Assembly: GCA_963843465.1 (NCBI GenBank)
Contig: CAWJKP010000002.1
Span: forward strand, 1,178,001-1,242,000
Direction of reading: 5' to 3'
DNA length: 64,000 bases
DNA from: CAWJKP01 sp963843465
GTDB lineage: Bacteria > Planctomycetota > Planctomycetia > Pirellulales > Thermoguttaceae
Numbering within the stretch: position 1 is the first letter of the stretch; each line of letters opens with the position of its first letter. Under the pieces are notes generated by a model that was not told the DNA's origin, ran no database searches, and saw only the letters and a list, made by a program, of their open reading frames with translations. Positions 33,282-42,480 of this stretch are shown piece by piece. A program made the position numbers and the translations under genes.

Positions 33282-34787
33282 ATGTCGCCGGTGATGATCG
33301 ATCTCGGTTTTGCGTTGGTCGTGGCAGCCCTGGGAGGCGTCGGCGGCTGGTGGCTGCACGGCAGCGGCGTCCGCCGGGAATCGAGGCGCAATGGCGCCGA
33401 CGGGCGGCGGAACCGTGAAGTCCTCTCGCGGCTGCACGAATTGGCCGCGAGGGTGGCCAACGACGTGGGACAACACCAGAGCCGCGTCGAGGAGATCAAC
33501 GAGGAATTGGTGTCGGCCAAGGCGCCCGAGTCGGACGTCGTGGTCACGGCCGTCACCCGGTTGATCAAGACCAACCAGCAGATGCAGCAGCAGCTTGCCA
33601 CCGCCCGGGAGAGGCTGCGGGAGCAGGCCAAGCAGATGGAGTGCAGCGCGGCCGAGGCGCGAACCGACGCCCTCACCGGCCTGGCCAATCGCCGGGCGCT
33701 GGACCAGGAGCTGGCCTGTCAGTTCGAGGCCTTTAAGCGGCACGGCCGAAAAATGGCCCTGATGATGATCGACATCGACCACTTCAAGCGGTTCAACGAT
33801 ACCTACGGCCACCAGGTCGGCGACTGCGTGTTGTGCGGCCTGGCCGGCGACCTGCTGGGACAGGCAAGGCCCAACGATCTCGTGAGCCGTTATGGCGGCG
33901 AGGAGTTCGCCCTGGTGCTGCCGGAGACGAACCTGGCGGCGGCCTGTGATCGCGCCGAGCAGCTCCGGCAGGCCGTCGAGGCCGCGCGATACCGTGACGG
34001 GGGAGCGGAGTTGCAGGTGACGATCAGCGTCGGCGTGGCCCTGCTGACCGCCGGCGACGATCCGGCCGGCCTGATTCGCCGGGCGGACGCGGCCCTGTAT
34101 GCCTCGAAGGAGAATGGGCGGAATCGCGTTTCCTGGCACGACGGCGGGCAGATCCACGGCCGGCAGCCGCCCGAGCCGCCGGCCTCACCGGAGTCGGAAA
34201 TCGTGGAGGCCAAGCCGCCGGAGGGGGAATCCGCCGGGCCAGCCCGTGATCTCTGCGACCGGGCGGCGTTCTGCAAGTTGCTCCAGCGCCGGCTGAGCGA
34301 GTGCCGGCAAGCAGAGCAGCCGGTGTCGCTGGTGCTGCTCCGCGTGGACGGCTTTTCAGAAATCCTGGCCGCTCAAGGGCAGCAGGGCTGCTGCCTGGCC
34401 ACGCGGATCACGACGCAGTTTCTCGGCGCCTCGTTCCACGGGACGGACGTGGCCGGCCAGTTGCAGCCGGATACCTTCGCCGCCCTCCTGCCCGGTACGC
34501 GGACTGCCCAAGCGGTCGCCTTAGGCGAGCGTCTGCGGCTGGCCATCGCCCGCTGCAAGTTTCCCCTGGCGGGGCAGCCGTTCCGGTTCACCGTGAGCGT
34601 GGCCGGCGCCGAAGCCAATCACCGCGACGATCCCCAGCGGCTGCTTTCTCGCTTGGAAGAGACGCTCGACGCAGCCGCGGCCGCCGGCGGCAACTGCACG
34701 TTCCTCCATACGGGCCAGTCGCCCGAGCCGGCCGACATCCGCGCTATTGCTGCGCCAGTCGCCAGCGCATGTGGAACAGCCGGGTGA
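33282..34787 (+). CDS. Diguanylate cyclase with second degenerate GGDEF-like domain
   Basis: This 501-residue membrane-anchored protein has an N-terminal helix (IDLGFALVVAALGGVGGWWL), a coiled coil (about 60-125) and a full GGDEF domain (about 125-285) with SRYGGEEFALVLPET as active site. This should make cyclic di-GMP. A second domain of similar length (about 325-480) keeps the fold (FTVSVAGAEA) but has GQLQPDTFAALLP where the active site should be, so it is probably inactive and may be regulatory. The start has AAGGAAT upstream. The 3' end overlaps the convergent ABC permease gene by 44 bases. Confidence 0.85.
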   Translation: MSPVMIDLGFALVVAALGGVGGWWLHGSGVRRESRRNGADGRRNREVLSRLHELAARVANDVGQHQSRVEEINEELVSAKAPESDVVVTAVTRLIKTNQQMQQQLATARERLREQAKQMECSAAEARTDALTGLANRRALDQELACQFEAFKRHGRKMALMMIDIDHFKRFNDTYGHQVGDCVLCGLAGDLLGQARPNDLVSRYGGEEFALVLPETNLAAACDRAEQLRQAVEAARYRDGGAELQVTISVGVALLTAGDDPAGLIRRADAALYASKENGRNRVSWHDGGQIHGRQPPEPPASPESEIVEAKPPEGESAGPARDLCDRAAFCKLLQRRLSECRQAEQPVSLVLLRVDGFSEILAAQGQQGCCLATRITTQFLGASFHGTDVAGQLQPDTFAALLPGTRTAQAVALGERLRLAIARCKFPLAGQPFRFTVSVAGAEANHRDDPQRLLSRLEETLDAAAAAGGNCTFLHTGQSPEPADIRAIAAPVASACGTAG

Positions 34788-36401
34788 TCAGCCAGAGCAC
34801 GGCCACGTCCAGCCAGGCGTAGAACGCCAGGAAGGCGATGCTGGTCCAGGGCCACCAGCCGACGGCCGCGGCGGCGGTCGTCGCGACGGCCCCATCGCCC
34901 GCGGGCTCGACAAAATGCAGCGGCAGGCTGAAGACCGCCGCGAAAGGGCTCACAAACACCGCCCGCTTGACCTGCTCCACCAACTCGCTGCGCGGGAAGA
35001 GCAGCTCGCACAAAAGCTTCGCCACCACCGGCATTGCAAACAGCAGGATCACCACCAGGTACGACGTCAACATGCTCACCGAGGTCTTGCGGAAGAGGAC
35101 CGAAGCGAACATCGCCAGCGTGGTGGTCGTCAGGCAGGTGAGCAGGATGATCGCCAGGTAGCCGATCATCGTCGGCGTGTCGGCCAGGTAGGTCCAGGGC
35201 GGCAAGAGCCAGGCCAAAAGCAGCGGCCAGGTGAGGAAGCCTGTGAGCACCATGGAGATCCGCAGGCTGGAGACGAGCTTTCCGCCGAGGATCTGCCAGG
35301 GGGAAAGCGCCGTCGTCAACAACAGCTCCAGGGTCTGCCGCTCCCGCTCGCTGGTGATCGCGCCGGCGGCGAAGACCGGCCCGACGAGCATGTTGAACAA
35401 AAGCGCATAGCTGGTGTACCAGGCGGCCCACGGCGGCTTGATGTAGAGGCAGACGGCCATCACCAAAAGCGCCAGCAGCATGCTCATTTGGATCACCAGC
35501 CGCAGCATGAGCGTGCCGTGGCCGAAGATCTCGCTCCGCATTTCCTTGTCGTAGACGGGGTTCAGCCCGTCGGCCATGAAGTCCTTCCGCTTGGGCGGGG
35601 CGAAGAGCTTGTCGGGAAAGTGGTCGTTGCGGATGATCATCCCCACCGCCTCCCGCTGCTCATCGTCCAGGTCGACCACCTCCTGGGCCTCCGCGCCACG
35701 TCCGGCGGGTGCATCAGCCGCCGGCTGACCAGCCGGGCCAGGACCCCGCTGACCGCCAGGCACGCCGCCGGGAAGACCAGGGATAGCACCACCAGCCGGA
35801 ATTCGGCCGCCGCCTCGAAGATCACGTAAAACAGCACGCCCATCAAGGCCAGCGGCAGAATGATCAGGTAGGAGACGACCAGCGAGGCGACCGTGCGGGT
35901 AAAGTAGCTGCCGCAGGCCAGGCTGATCATGCCGAAGGCGATCACCGAGGCGGTCATCGCCAGGTACGTCGCCAGAACTTCGTAGAGCGACGTGCCGCCC
36001 AGCGGCAGGCAGAGCATCACGATCGGCAGCGAGCAGAAGACCAGCACGCCCAGGTGTGAGAGCGAGGCCAGCAGCTTCCCCACCACGATCGCCATCGGCC
36101 GCATGGGGCTGGCCAGGAGCATCTCGTAGGTCTTCCGCTCCTTCTCGCCGGCGATCGCCCCGGCGGCGAAGCTGGGCGCGATCAGCGACATCAGCACGTA
36201 CTGGCCCAGGAAGAACATGTTCACCAGCCGCCGGGCCTCTTCCGATCGCCCCACCAGGTCGAGCTTCTGGCTGGCCGGCCAGGCCGCCAGCACCACCAGG
36301 CCCAGCATGGCCACGTAGAACAACAGCAGGAAGAACGCCCGGTTCATCCGCAGGTTGACCAGCAGCTCGCGTTGCAGCACGGGGTTTTCCAACAGGTACA
36401 T
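34744..36401 (-). CDS. Double ABC-2-type permease, frameshifted
   Basis: This membrane protein of about 552 residues has two ABC-2 permease units in tandem. The first (MYLLENPVLQRELLVNLRMN to ARLVSRRLMHPPDV) has six helices and the family signature FAAGAIAGEKERKTYEMLLA. The second (NPVYDKEMRSEIFGHGTLML onward) repeats it with FAAGAITSERERQTLELLL. A one-base shift near 35690 separates them, and the linking sequence AEAQEVVDLDDEQREAVG reads well after repair. Such fused permeases are found in planctomycetes and work with a separate ATPase, which is not adjacent here. The substrate is unknown. Confidence 0.75.
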
Positions 36402-36412
36402 GGCGGCGGGGA

Positions 36413-36520
36413 GTGGCTAGTGGTCAGTGGCTAGTGGCTAGTGGCTAGTGGTCAGTGGCTAGTGGTTAGTGGTAGTGGTTAGTGGTCAGGAAGAGAAAGT
36501 GGTCGGTGGTTAGACGTTGT
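36413..36520. repeat. agtggctagtggt simple array, left arm
   Basis: Tandem words agtggctagtgg and agtggtcagtgg. The inverted counterpart (ccactagccacca) lies at 36956-37105, on the other side of the four-helix-bundle gene. Confidence 0.85.
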
Positions 36521-36565
36521 TGGTCCGTGACGCAGTCGGAATCATGGAGAAAGCGTCTTGAGATT

Positions 36566-36928
36566 TCACTTGCGGGTCAAAGCGCGTTGAAGGCCGTGGA
36601 GAAGGCGACCAACCTCGGCAGAACGGTCCAGCGGGTCGGCAACGACGGCTGGCGGTAAGTAGTGAAGCCGTTGGGCGATGAGGAGTTGCGTCTCCATTTC
36701 GCATAGCGAGCCGGCGGCGATGGAAAGGAAATTGAGAAAATCACGGGTAGATGTTCGCCCCTGGCCCTCGGCGATGTTGGAAGGAACGGAAACGGCCGAG
36801 CGCCGCACCTGGCTCGTCAGGCCATAGATCTCCTCTTTGGGAAAGCAAGCGGTTGAACGATACACGACCTCCACCAAATCCATCGCCTTCTGCCACGCCA
36901 CCAACTCCCGATAGCTCTTGACCGCCAT
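36566..36928 (-). CDS. Four-helix-bundle protein (23S rRNA intervening-sequence type)
   Basis: This 120-residue helical protein has the family pattern SYRELVAWQKAMDLVEVVY, YGLTSQVRRSAVSVPSNIAEG and AAGSLCEMETQLLIA. Such proteins were first noticed in intervening sequences of 23S rRNA genes, and relatives (bAvd) assist diversity-generating retroelements. No rRNA or reverse transcriptase is visible here. The gene is bracketed by inverted arrays of agtggctagtgg words, which may mark it as a transferable unit. The start is the only ATG before the pattern. Confidence 0.88.
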   Translation of the reverse strand: MAVKSYRELVAWQKAMDLVEVVYRSTACFPKEEIYGLTSQVRRSAVSVPSNIAEGQGRTSTRDFLNFLSIAAGSLCEMETQLLIAQRLHYLPPAVVADPLDRSAEVGRLLHGLQRALTRK

Positions 36929-36955
36929 AACACGGCTCCTTGTTTCTTGTTATCC

Positions 36956-37105
36956 CTCTGACCGCTGACCACTCGCCACCGACCACTGACCACTCGCCAC
37001 CGGCCACCAACCACTAGCCACCAACCACTAGCCACCAACCACTAGCCACCAACCACTAGCCACCAACCACTAGCCACTGACCACTAGCCACTGACCACTA
37101 GCCAC
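36956..37105. repeat. ccactagccacca simple array, right arm
   Basis: About ten copies of ccactagccacca or ccactgaccact. It is the inverse of the array at 36413-36520 and runs up to the cysS stop. Confidence 0.85.
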
Positions 37106-37109
37106 TAGC

Positions 37110-38665
37110 TTACTGCTGGATCGTCCACTCCGTCCCGCCGGGACGGTCTTCCAAAACCACGCCGATCTCGACCAGACTGTTGCGGATGCGGTCGGCCAGG
37201 GCGAAGTTCTTCGCCTTGCGGGCCTCGGCGCGGAGCTCGATCAAGAGTTTCAGCAGCTTCTCGGTAAGCGCACTGCGCCGGTGGGGACCTGCTGGCGGGG
37301 AGGCTTGCGGAAGAGGCCCAACGTGGCGCCCAGCTCGCGGAGCGTCTTGGTGCCCTGATGGATGGCGGCGATCTTTTCCGGCGTCTGCTGCTTCTTGTCA
37401 TCGAGTTTCTCGTCGTCGGCGTACTTGTTCAAGCGGCGGACCAGCTCGAAGAGCACACCGATGGCCCCGCCCGTGTTGAAATCGTCGTCCATGTCTTCGA
37501 GGAACTTGGCGCGGTGCTCGGCGACGGCCACCAGCAGCGGACTGCCGCCTGGTGGGATCTCACCTTCTTCGCGGCGGGCGGGAAAGGCAAGCTGGTAGAG
37601 ATCGCCGTCGGTGATCCGCTGGTAACGCTTGAAGTAGCGGTAGAAGGTCTCCATCCCGGCCCCCACCTCGCGGATCCGCTCCTCGCTGAAGTCGATTGGG
37701 CGGCGGTAATGGGTCGAGAGCAAGAAGAAGCGGATCGTCTCCGGCTCGAACTCGTCGAGCATCTCGCTAAAGGGGCTGGCGCCCCGCGACTTGCTGAGCT
37801 TGCCGATCTCCTGCGCTTCCCGGTCGCCGGCCGCCGGCCGCGTGGCACGGCCGCCGAGCTTGCCCGCCTCGTCGGAGGCCTGCATCAGCCCGTTGTGCAG
37901 CCAATACTTGGCCATGGGGCGGCCGTGGAGGCACTCGCTCTGGGCGATCTCGTTTTCGTGATGGGGGAAGACCAGGTCCAAGCCGCCGCCGTGGATGTCG
38001 AAGGTCTCGCCCAGGAATCGCTGGCTCATTACCGAGCACTCGATGTGCCAGCCCGGCCGGCCGGGACCCCAGGGGCTGGGCCAGGCGGGCTCGCCGGGCT
38101 TGGCCGACTTCCAGAGGGCGAAATCGCCGGAGGACCGCTTCCGCTCCGCCGTGCCGCCCCCTTCGCCCTGCATGGCGTCGATCGTGCGGTGGCTGAGCTT
38201 GCCATAGTCGGGGTCCTTGCTGACGTCGAAGTAGACGTCGCCTTCCGACTCGTAGGCGAACCCCTTGGCGATCAGCCCGGAGGTGAAGCGGATGATCTCC
38301 TCGATGTTGTCCGTGGCGCGGGGGAAGATGTCGACGGTGTCGATGCCCATCGCTTCGAGGTTCCGCATGTAGTCGGCCGTCATCTCGCGTGCCAGCTCGG
38401 GCATGGCAATGCCCCGCTGCTGGGACTCGTGGATCAGCTTGTCGTCGACGTCGGTGATGTTCACCACCCAGGTGACCTCGAAACCGTTGTAGGCGAGGTA
38501 GCGCTTGATGGCGTCGAAGATCACCGGCCCCACCATGTGGCCGATGTGGCTCGGCTTGTAGACCGTCGGCCCACAGAGGTAAATGCCGACCTTACCCGGC
38601 CGGACGGGCTCGAAAGGCTCTTTGGACTTGCTGAGGGTGTTATAGACGCGGATCTTGGTCATCAT
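37110..38665 (-). CDS. cysS: Cysteinyl-tRNA synthetase, frameshifted near 3' end
   Basis: This is a class I tRNA synthetase charging cysteine. It has LCGPTVYKPSHIGHMVG with the HIGH motif, WHIECSVMS and HGGGLDLVFPHHENE of the zinc site, and GKLSKSRG in the KMSKS position (a K-L-S-K-S variant). The main frame stops at 37250. The true C-terminal 50 residues (LTEKLLKLLIELRAEARKAK through GGTEWTIQQ) lie in another frame ending at 37110, so a one-base change is needed near 37290. An insert (GGRATRPAAGDREAQ) before the KLSKS motif looks lineage-specific. The start is MMTKIRVYN. Confidence 0.9.
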
Positions 38666-38698
38666 GGCCCAACCGTTTCCTTTCCCGACGCCACAAAC

Positions 38699-38756
38699 CC
38701 GGCGTGGCCGCCGGGGCTAACGGGTGCCGCTCTGTTAGCCCTGGCGGCCACGCCGG
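38699..38756. repeat. ccggcgtggccgccggggctaac inverted pair (family K)
   Basis: Left arm 38699-38721 and right arm 38734-38756 pair with one mismatch. Single arms occur at 5576-5598, 12185-12206 and 62746-62769, where two of them are read as protein (SPGGHAG and GVAAGANT). Confidence 0.88.
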
Positions 38757-38758
38757 CC

Positions 38759-39244
38759 CTAGCCCTCTCCCGGAGGGAGAGGGGACAATAGCACCACGCA
38801 CTGGGCGGCGATGATCTCCTGGCGACCCACAAGGCCAACCTCCTCGCCGGTCTTGGCCTTCAGTCCGACCTGCTCCGAGCGGATCCCCAGGACCGCCGCA
38901 ATGCAGTCGCGGATCCCCTGCTTATAGGGGGATAGTTTCGGCTTCTCAGCCAGGACCAGGCAGTCGATGTTGGCGATGGCCCAACCGGCCGACCGCACCT
39001 TCTGCCAGGCCGTTCGGAGCATGTCGGCGGAGTCGCGGCCGCGGTTGGCGGGATCGGTATCGGGGAAGAGCTCTCCGATATCGCCCAGCGCGGCCGCACC
39101 CAACAGGGCATCCGTCACGGCGTGCAGCAACGCGTCGGCATCGCTATGGCCGACCAGGCGGCGGTCGTGAGGAATATCGACCCCCCCCAGCCGCAACGGA
39201 CCTCCCGGCCGCAGCCGATGTGTATCGTACCCGATTCCGACGCG
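38759..39244 (-). CDS. ispF: 2-C-methyl-D-erythritol 2,4-cyclodiphosphate synthase, start unclear
   Basis: This is the fifth step of the MEP isoprenoid pathway. GHSDADALLHAVTDALLGA and GDIGELFPDTDPANRGRDSA carry the zinc ligands, and GLKAKTGEEVGLVG the substrate loop. The usual N-terminus RVGIGYDTHRLRPGGPL is encoded in frame up to about 39244, but no ATG, GTG or TTG lies between it and a stop at 39287. Either an unusual start is used or an indel hides the true one; a TTG at 39196 would cut off the first strand. The last residues SPLPPGEG come from a family L repeat. Confidence 0.85.
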   Translation of the reverse strand, partial: RVGIGYDTHRLRPGGPLRLGGVDIPHDRRLVGHSDADALLHAVTDALLGAAALGDIGELFPDTDPANRGRDSADMLRTAWQKVRSAGWAIANIDCLVLAEKPKLSPYKQGIRDCIAAVLGIRSEQVGLKAKTGEEVGLVGRQEIIAAQCVVLLSPLPPGEG

Positions 39245-39367
39245 CCCGACAGACGTGGCTTGGTCTCCCGTCCAGGTCGCTGGTGCTCAATCCATCAGAC
39301 GGCGGATTATACCTCGTGCGGGCAGGCCGGACAACGCGGGCCGGGGCCGCAATCCCCTCCCCTCCGG

Positions 39368-39570
39368 CAGCAGGAGTTAGAAGTTAGGAGTTAGAAGTTA
39401 GGAGTTAGGAGTTAGAAAGGAGCCGCCGCTCTTGCATCGCTTGGCGAATTGCTCCCAACGCGTGAACGTGCGTTCATATAAAAGGGGACGTGTCTTCGGG
39501 CGCCCGCTTCTTATTCCAACTCCTAACTCCTAACTCCTAACTCCTAACTTCTATCTCCCAACTCCTACCT
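39368..39570. repeat. Inverted array of AGTTAGGA-type words (copy 2)
   Basis: The left arm (39368-39417) has aggagttagaagtt words. The right arm (about 39511-39570) has ccaactcctaactcctaact words. The array ends 16 bases before the ABC ATPase start. Confidence 0.8.
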
Positions 39571-39571
39571 A

Positions 39572-39577
39572 TATAAT
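39572..39577 (+). promoter_or_regulatory. TATAAT box just before ABC ATPase start
   Basis: TATAAT ends nine bases before the ATG at 39587, and no ribosome site is visible. The mRNA may therefore be leaderless. No clear -35 box is seen because the upstream bases are repeat. Confidence 0.35.
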
Positions 39578-39586
39578 CCTAAGACT

Positions 39587-40621
39587 ATGGCTGTCATCGA
39601 GATCGCTGGGCTGGCGAAGTCCTATCGGGTCTATCAGAAAAGCGAAGGCTTGCGGGCCTCGATCGGTGGGCTCTTTCATCGCCGCCATCGCCTCGTGGAG
39701 GCCGTTCGCGGCATCGACCTGACCATCGAGCGGGGCGAGTTCGTGGCCTTCCTCGGCCCCAACGGCGCCGGAAAAACGACCACGCTGAAACTGCTCTCCG
39801 GCGTCCTGACCCCCACCTCCGGCTCGGCCTTGGTGCTGGGCCACGTGCCTTGGAAGCGGGAGAACGCCTATCGCCGGCGGTTCGCCCTGGTGATGGGACA
39901 GAAGAACCAGCTCTGGTGGGACCTGCCGGCGGCCGAGTCGTTCCGCCTGCACCAGCAGATCTACCGCATCGAGCCCGCCCAGTTCGAGAAGTCCCGGGAC
40001 GAGCTCGCCGCCCTGCTCTCGGTCGGCAATCTGCTCTCGCAGCCGGTGCGGGAGCTGTCGCTGGGGGAGCGGATGAAGATGGAGTTGATCGCCGCGCTTT
40101 TGCACTCGCCGGAAGTGTTGTTTCTCGACGAGCCGACGATCGGGCTGGACGTGGTCGCCCAGTACGCCATCCAGAGCTTCCTCCGCCACTACCAAGAGGT
40201 CCGCAAGGTCACCATCCTGCTGACCAGCCACTACATGAAAGACGTTGCGGCGCTGTGCCGCCGGGTGGTGATCATCGCCGCGGGAAAGATCATCTACGAC
40301 GGCTCGCTGGGCGGGATCATCGACCGCTTCGGCGGCCACAAGGTGATCACGCTGCAGTTTAGCGACGGCCTCATCCCCGGCGACCTCCAGCGGTACGGCA
40401 GCGTCGTTTCGCGGGAGCCGCCGCGGGTGAAGCTGCGGGCCGCCCGCAGCGTCGTGCCCGAGGTGTTGGCCGCGATCCTGGCCCGGCACACGGTCGAGGA
40501 CGTGACCGTGGAGGATCCGCCGCTGGAGGAGGCGATCGCCGAGATGTTCGCCCAGGCCGCCCCCGAGGAGCCGCCCGAGCGGCAGCTCGGCCAGGTGCCG
40601 GAGCTGTTACAAGAAGAATGA
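39587..40621 (+). CDS. ABC transporter ATP-binding protein
   Basis: This 344-residue ATPase has Walker A GPNGAGKTT near residue 58, signature LSLGERMKMELIAALL near 156, and Walker B VLFLDEPTIGLD. It belongs to the branch paired with ABC-2 (DUF990-type) permeases, as in antibiotic or viologen exporters, and the two following genes are such permeases. A C-terminal extension of about 100 residues (from HKVITLQFSDG) is typical of this branch. There is no ribosome site before the ATG; a TATAAT box is nine bases away. Confidence 0.92.
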   Translation: MAVIEIAGLAKSYRVYQKSEGLRASIGGLFHRRHRLVEAVRGIDLTIERGEFVAFLGPNGAGKTTTLKLLSGVLTPTSGSALVLGHVPWKRENAYRRRFALVMGQKNQLWWDLPAAESFRLHQQIYRIEPAQFEKSRDELAALLSVGNLLSQPVRELSLGERMKMELIAALLHSPEVLFLDEPTIGLDVVAQYAIQSFLRHYQEVRKVTILLTSHYMKDVAALCRRVVIIAAGKIIYDGSLGGIIDRFGGHKVITLQFSDGLIPGDLQRYGSVVSREPPRVKLRAARSVVPEVLAAILARHTVEDVTVEDPPLEEAIAEMFAQAAPEEPPERQLGQVPELLQEE

Positions 40622-40658
40622 TCCGAAGCGGAAGAGCAGCCGCAAGAAAGCCACGCGC

Positions 40659-40740
40659 GCGTAGCAGAATTCGTGAGAATTCTGCCAAGGACCGCCGTTC
40701 GCAGCGTTCTCCCTCAGAACTCTCACGAGTTCTGCTACGC
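40659..40740. repeat. Inverted repeat (family O)
   Basis: Outer arms gcgtagcagaa(t)tc and ga(g)ttctgctacgc, with inner pairing of gagaattctg and cagaactctc. It lies between the ATPase and first permease genes. Confidence 0.85.
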
Positions 40741-40808
40741 TTCTTCGACAACGTCCGTTACCGGTTCATTCCGAGAAGTTGGAGGACCTGTTGTTGTTAG
40801 CACGGACT

Positions 40809-41633
40809 ATGACCTGGTGGACGATCCTGCGGATCAGCCTGGAAGAGCGGCTGGTCTACCGGGGCGAGTTCGCGCTGGGCACGCTGATGCGGTTCTTGCC
40901 GGTCGTCACCCAGATCTTCCTCTGGTCGGCCGTCTTCTCGGCCGTCGGCGGCTCCGGCGGGCAACCGGGTGCGCGCTCGATCATCGCCGGCTATACCTAC
41001 CACGACATGATCGCCTACTACCTGCTGGCGATGATCACCCGGGCCTTCTCCAGCATGCCCGGGCTGGCCTCGGGCATCGCCCGCGACATCCGCGAGGGCA
41101 GGGTCAAGAAGTACCTCATCCAGCCCATCGACATGGTGGCCTTCCTGCTGTTGTACCGCGTGGCCCACAAGCTGGTCTACTACGTGGTCGCGGCCGTGCC
41201 CTTCGCGGTGGTCTATTTCTTCTGCCGCGGCTACTTCCACGGCTGGCCCGACGCGGCCACGATGCTGGCCTTCCTGGCCTCGCTGACGCTGGCCTTCCTG
41301 CTGGGATTCTACCTGGAAGCCACACTGGGGATGATCGGCTTCTGGTTCCTCGAGGTCAGCTCGTTGTTGTTCGTCTACATGCTCTTCAACTTCTTCTGTT
41401 CGGGCCAGATGTTTCCGCTGGACATCGTGCCGGGCGTTTGGGGGTGGTTGGTCCGCGGGCTGCCGCTGGCGTACCTGGCCTATTTCCCCGCGGCCGTCTT
41501 CCTGGGTAAGATCCAGGGCGCCAAGCTGGCCTGGGGACTGGCGATCGAGCTGGCCTGGGTGCTGGTATTTGTCGCCACCAGCCGGCTGGCCTTCCACTAC
41601 GGCGTCCGCCGTTATAGCGCCTACGGAGGATAA
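40809..41633 (+). CDS. ABC-2 family exporter permease, first subunit
   Basis: This 274-residue inner-membrane protein has six helices and the family features YHDMIAYYLLAMITRAFSS, IARDIREGRVKKYLIQPI and VLFVATSRLAFHYG-like end, typical of the DUF990 / ABC2_membrane_6 permeases. It would form a heterodimer with the next gene product. An upstream TTG at 40779 is an alternative start; neither has a strong ribosome site. Six bases separate it from the second permease. Confidence 0.85.
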   Translation: MTWWTILRISLEERLVYRGEFALGTLMRFLPVVTQIFLWSAVFSAVGGSGGQPGARSIIAGYTYHDMIAYYLLAMITRAFSSMPGLASGIARDIREGRVKKYLIQPIDMVAFLLLYRVAHKLVYYVVAAVPFAVVYFFCRGYFHGWPDAATMLAFLASLTLAFLLGFYLEATLGMIGFWFLEVSSLLFVYMLFNFFCSGQMFPLDIVPGVWGWLVRGLPLAYLAYFPAAVFLGKIQGAKLAWGLAIELAWVLVFVATSRLAFHYGVRRYSAYGG

Positions 41634-41638
41634 GGGCG

Positions 41639-42475
41639 GTGAGCGAGCATCCTTCCTACGGGCAGGTCTTCCTGACTTTCGCCCGCAACAGCCTGGTGCG
41701 GGACATGACCTTCCGCGCCAATTTCATCATCGACATGGTCTCCTCGCTGGGCTGGATGGTGATGAACCTCGCCTTCTACCTGCTGATCTTCCACTACACG
41801 CCGTCGATCGGCCGGGGAACCGGCTGGGGAAAGTACGAGTTCTTCGCCTTCCTGGCCACGGGCCTGCTGATCAACAGCAGCGTGCAGACCTTCTTCATGA
41901 CCAACGCCGACGAATACAGCGAGCTGGTCCGCAACGGCACGCTGGACTTCGCCCTGCTGAAGCCGATCGACACCCAGTTCCTCGTCTCGCTGCAGCGGGT
42001 CGACTGGTCGTCGCTGGGGAATTTTTTCTTCGGCCTGCTGTTGCTGGGTTACGCCTTGTTGCGCCTGCACCATTGGCCGGGGCCGCTGGAGCTCGTGCTC
42101 TACCCGCTCTACGTGGCCTGCGGGATCGCCATCTTGTACAGCCTGATGTTCATCCTGGCGGCCTCCAGCATCTGGCTGGGGCGGAACCAGACGCTCTACG
42201 ACTTCTGGTTCTACATCACCAATTTCGCCCGCTACCCCCGCGAGATCTACGAGGGCCCGATCGGCACGCCGCTGCGGTGGGCCTTTACCTTCATCATTCC
42301 GGTGCTCGTCGTGATCAACGTGCCGGCCCGGGTGCTCACCTGGTCGCTGCACCCGGAGACGCCCGGCGACTGGCTGCTGCCGCCCTTCGCCCTGCTGGCG
42401 ACGCTGGCCAGCATGGCCGCGTGCCGGTGGGTATTCAACCGGGCCCTTTTGAGTTATCGTAGTGCTAGTAGCTGA
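41639..42475 (+). CDS. ABC-2 family exporter permease, second subunit
   Basis: This 278-residue protein has six helices and the companion pattern RDMTFRANFIIDMVSSLGWM, YSELVRNGTLDFALLKPID and WFYITNFARYPREIYEG. It pairs with the permease at 40809-41633 and the ATPase at 39587-40621 to form an exporter. The start is a GTG with GGATAAGGGCG upstream. A family B palindrome follows the stop and may act as a transcription stop. The substrate is not indicated; the downstream ebo-like genes handle metabolite export in other bacteria. Confidence 0.87.
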   Translation: MSEHPSYGQVFLTFARNSLVRDMTFRANFIIDMVSSLGWMVMNLAFYLLIFHYTPSIGRGTGWGKYEFFAFLATGLLINSSVQTFFMTNADEYSELVRNGTLDFALLKPIDTQFLVSLQRVDWSSLGNFFFGLLLLGYALLRLHHWPGPLELVLYPLYVACGIAILYSLMFILAASSIWLGRNQTLYDFWFYITNFARYPREIYEGPIGTPLRWAFTFIIPVLVVINVPARVLTWSLHPETPGDWLLPPFALLATLASMAACRWVFNRALLSYRSASS

Positions 42476-42480
42476 AGTAG

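Noticed and set aside
36956..37105. Regularly spaced ccactagccacca repeats that resemble a CRISPR array
   Set aside because: The words are contiguous and vary in length, with no unique spacers and no cas genes; this is a simple array with an inverse partner at 36413.
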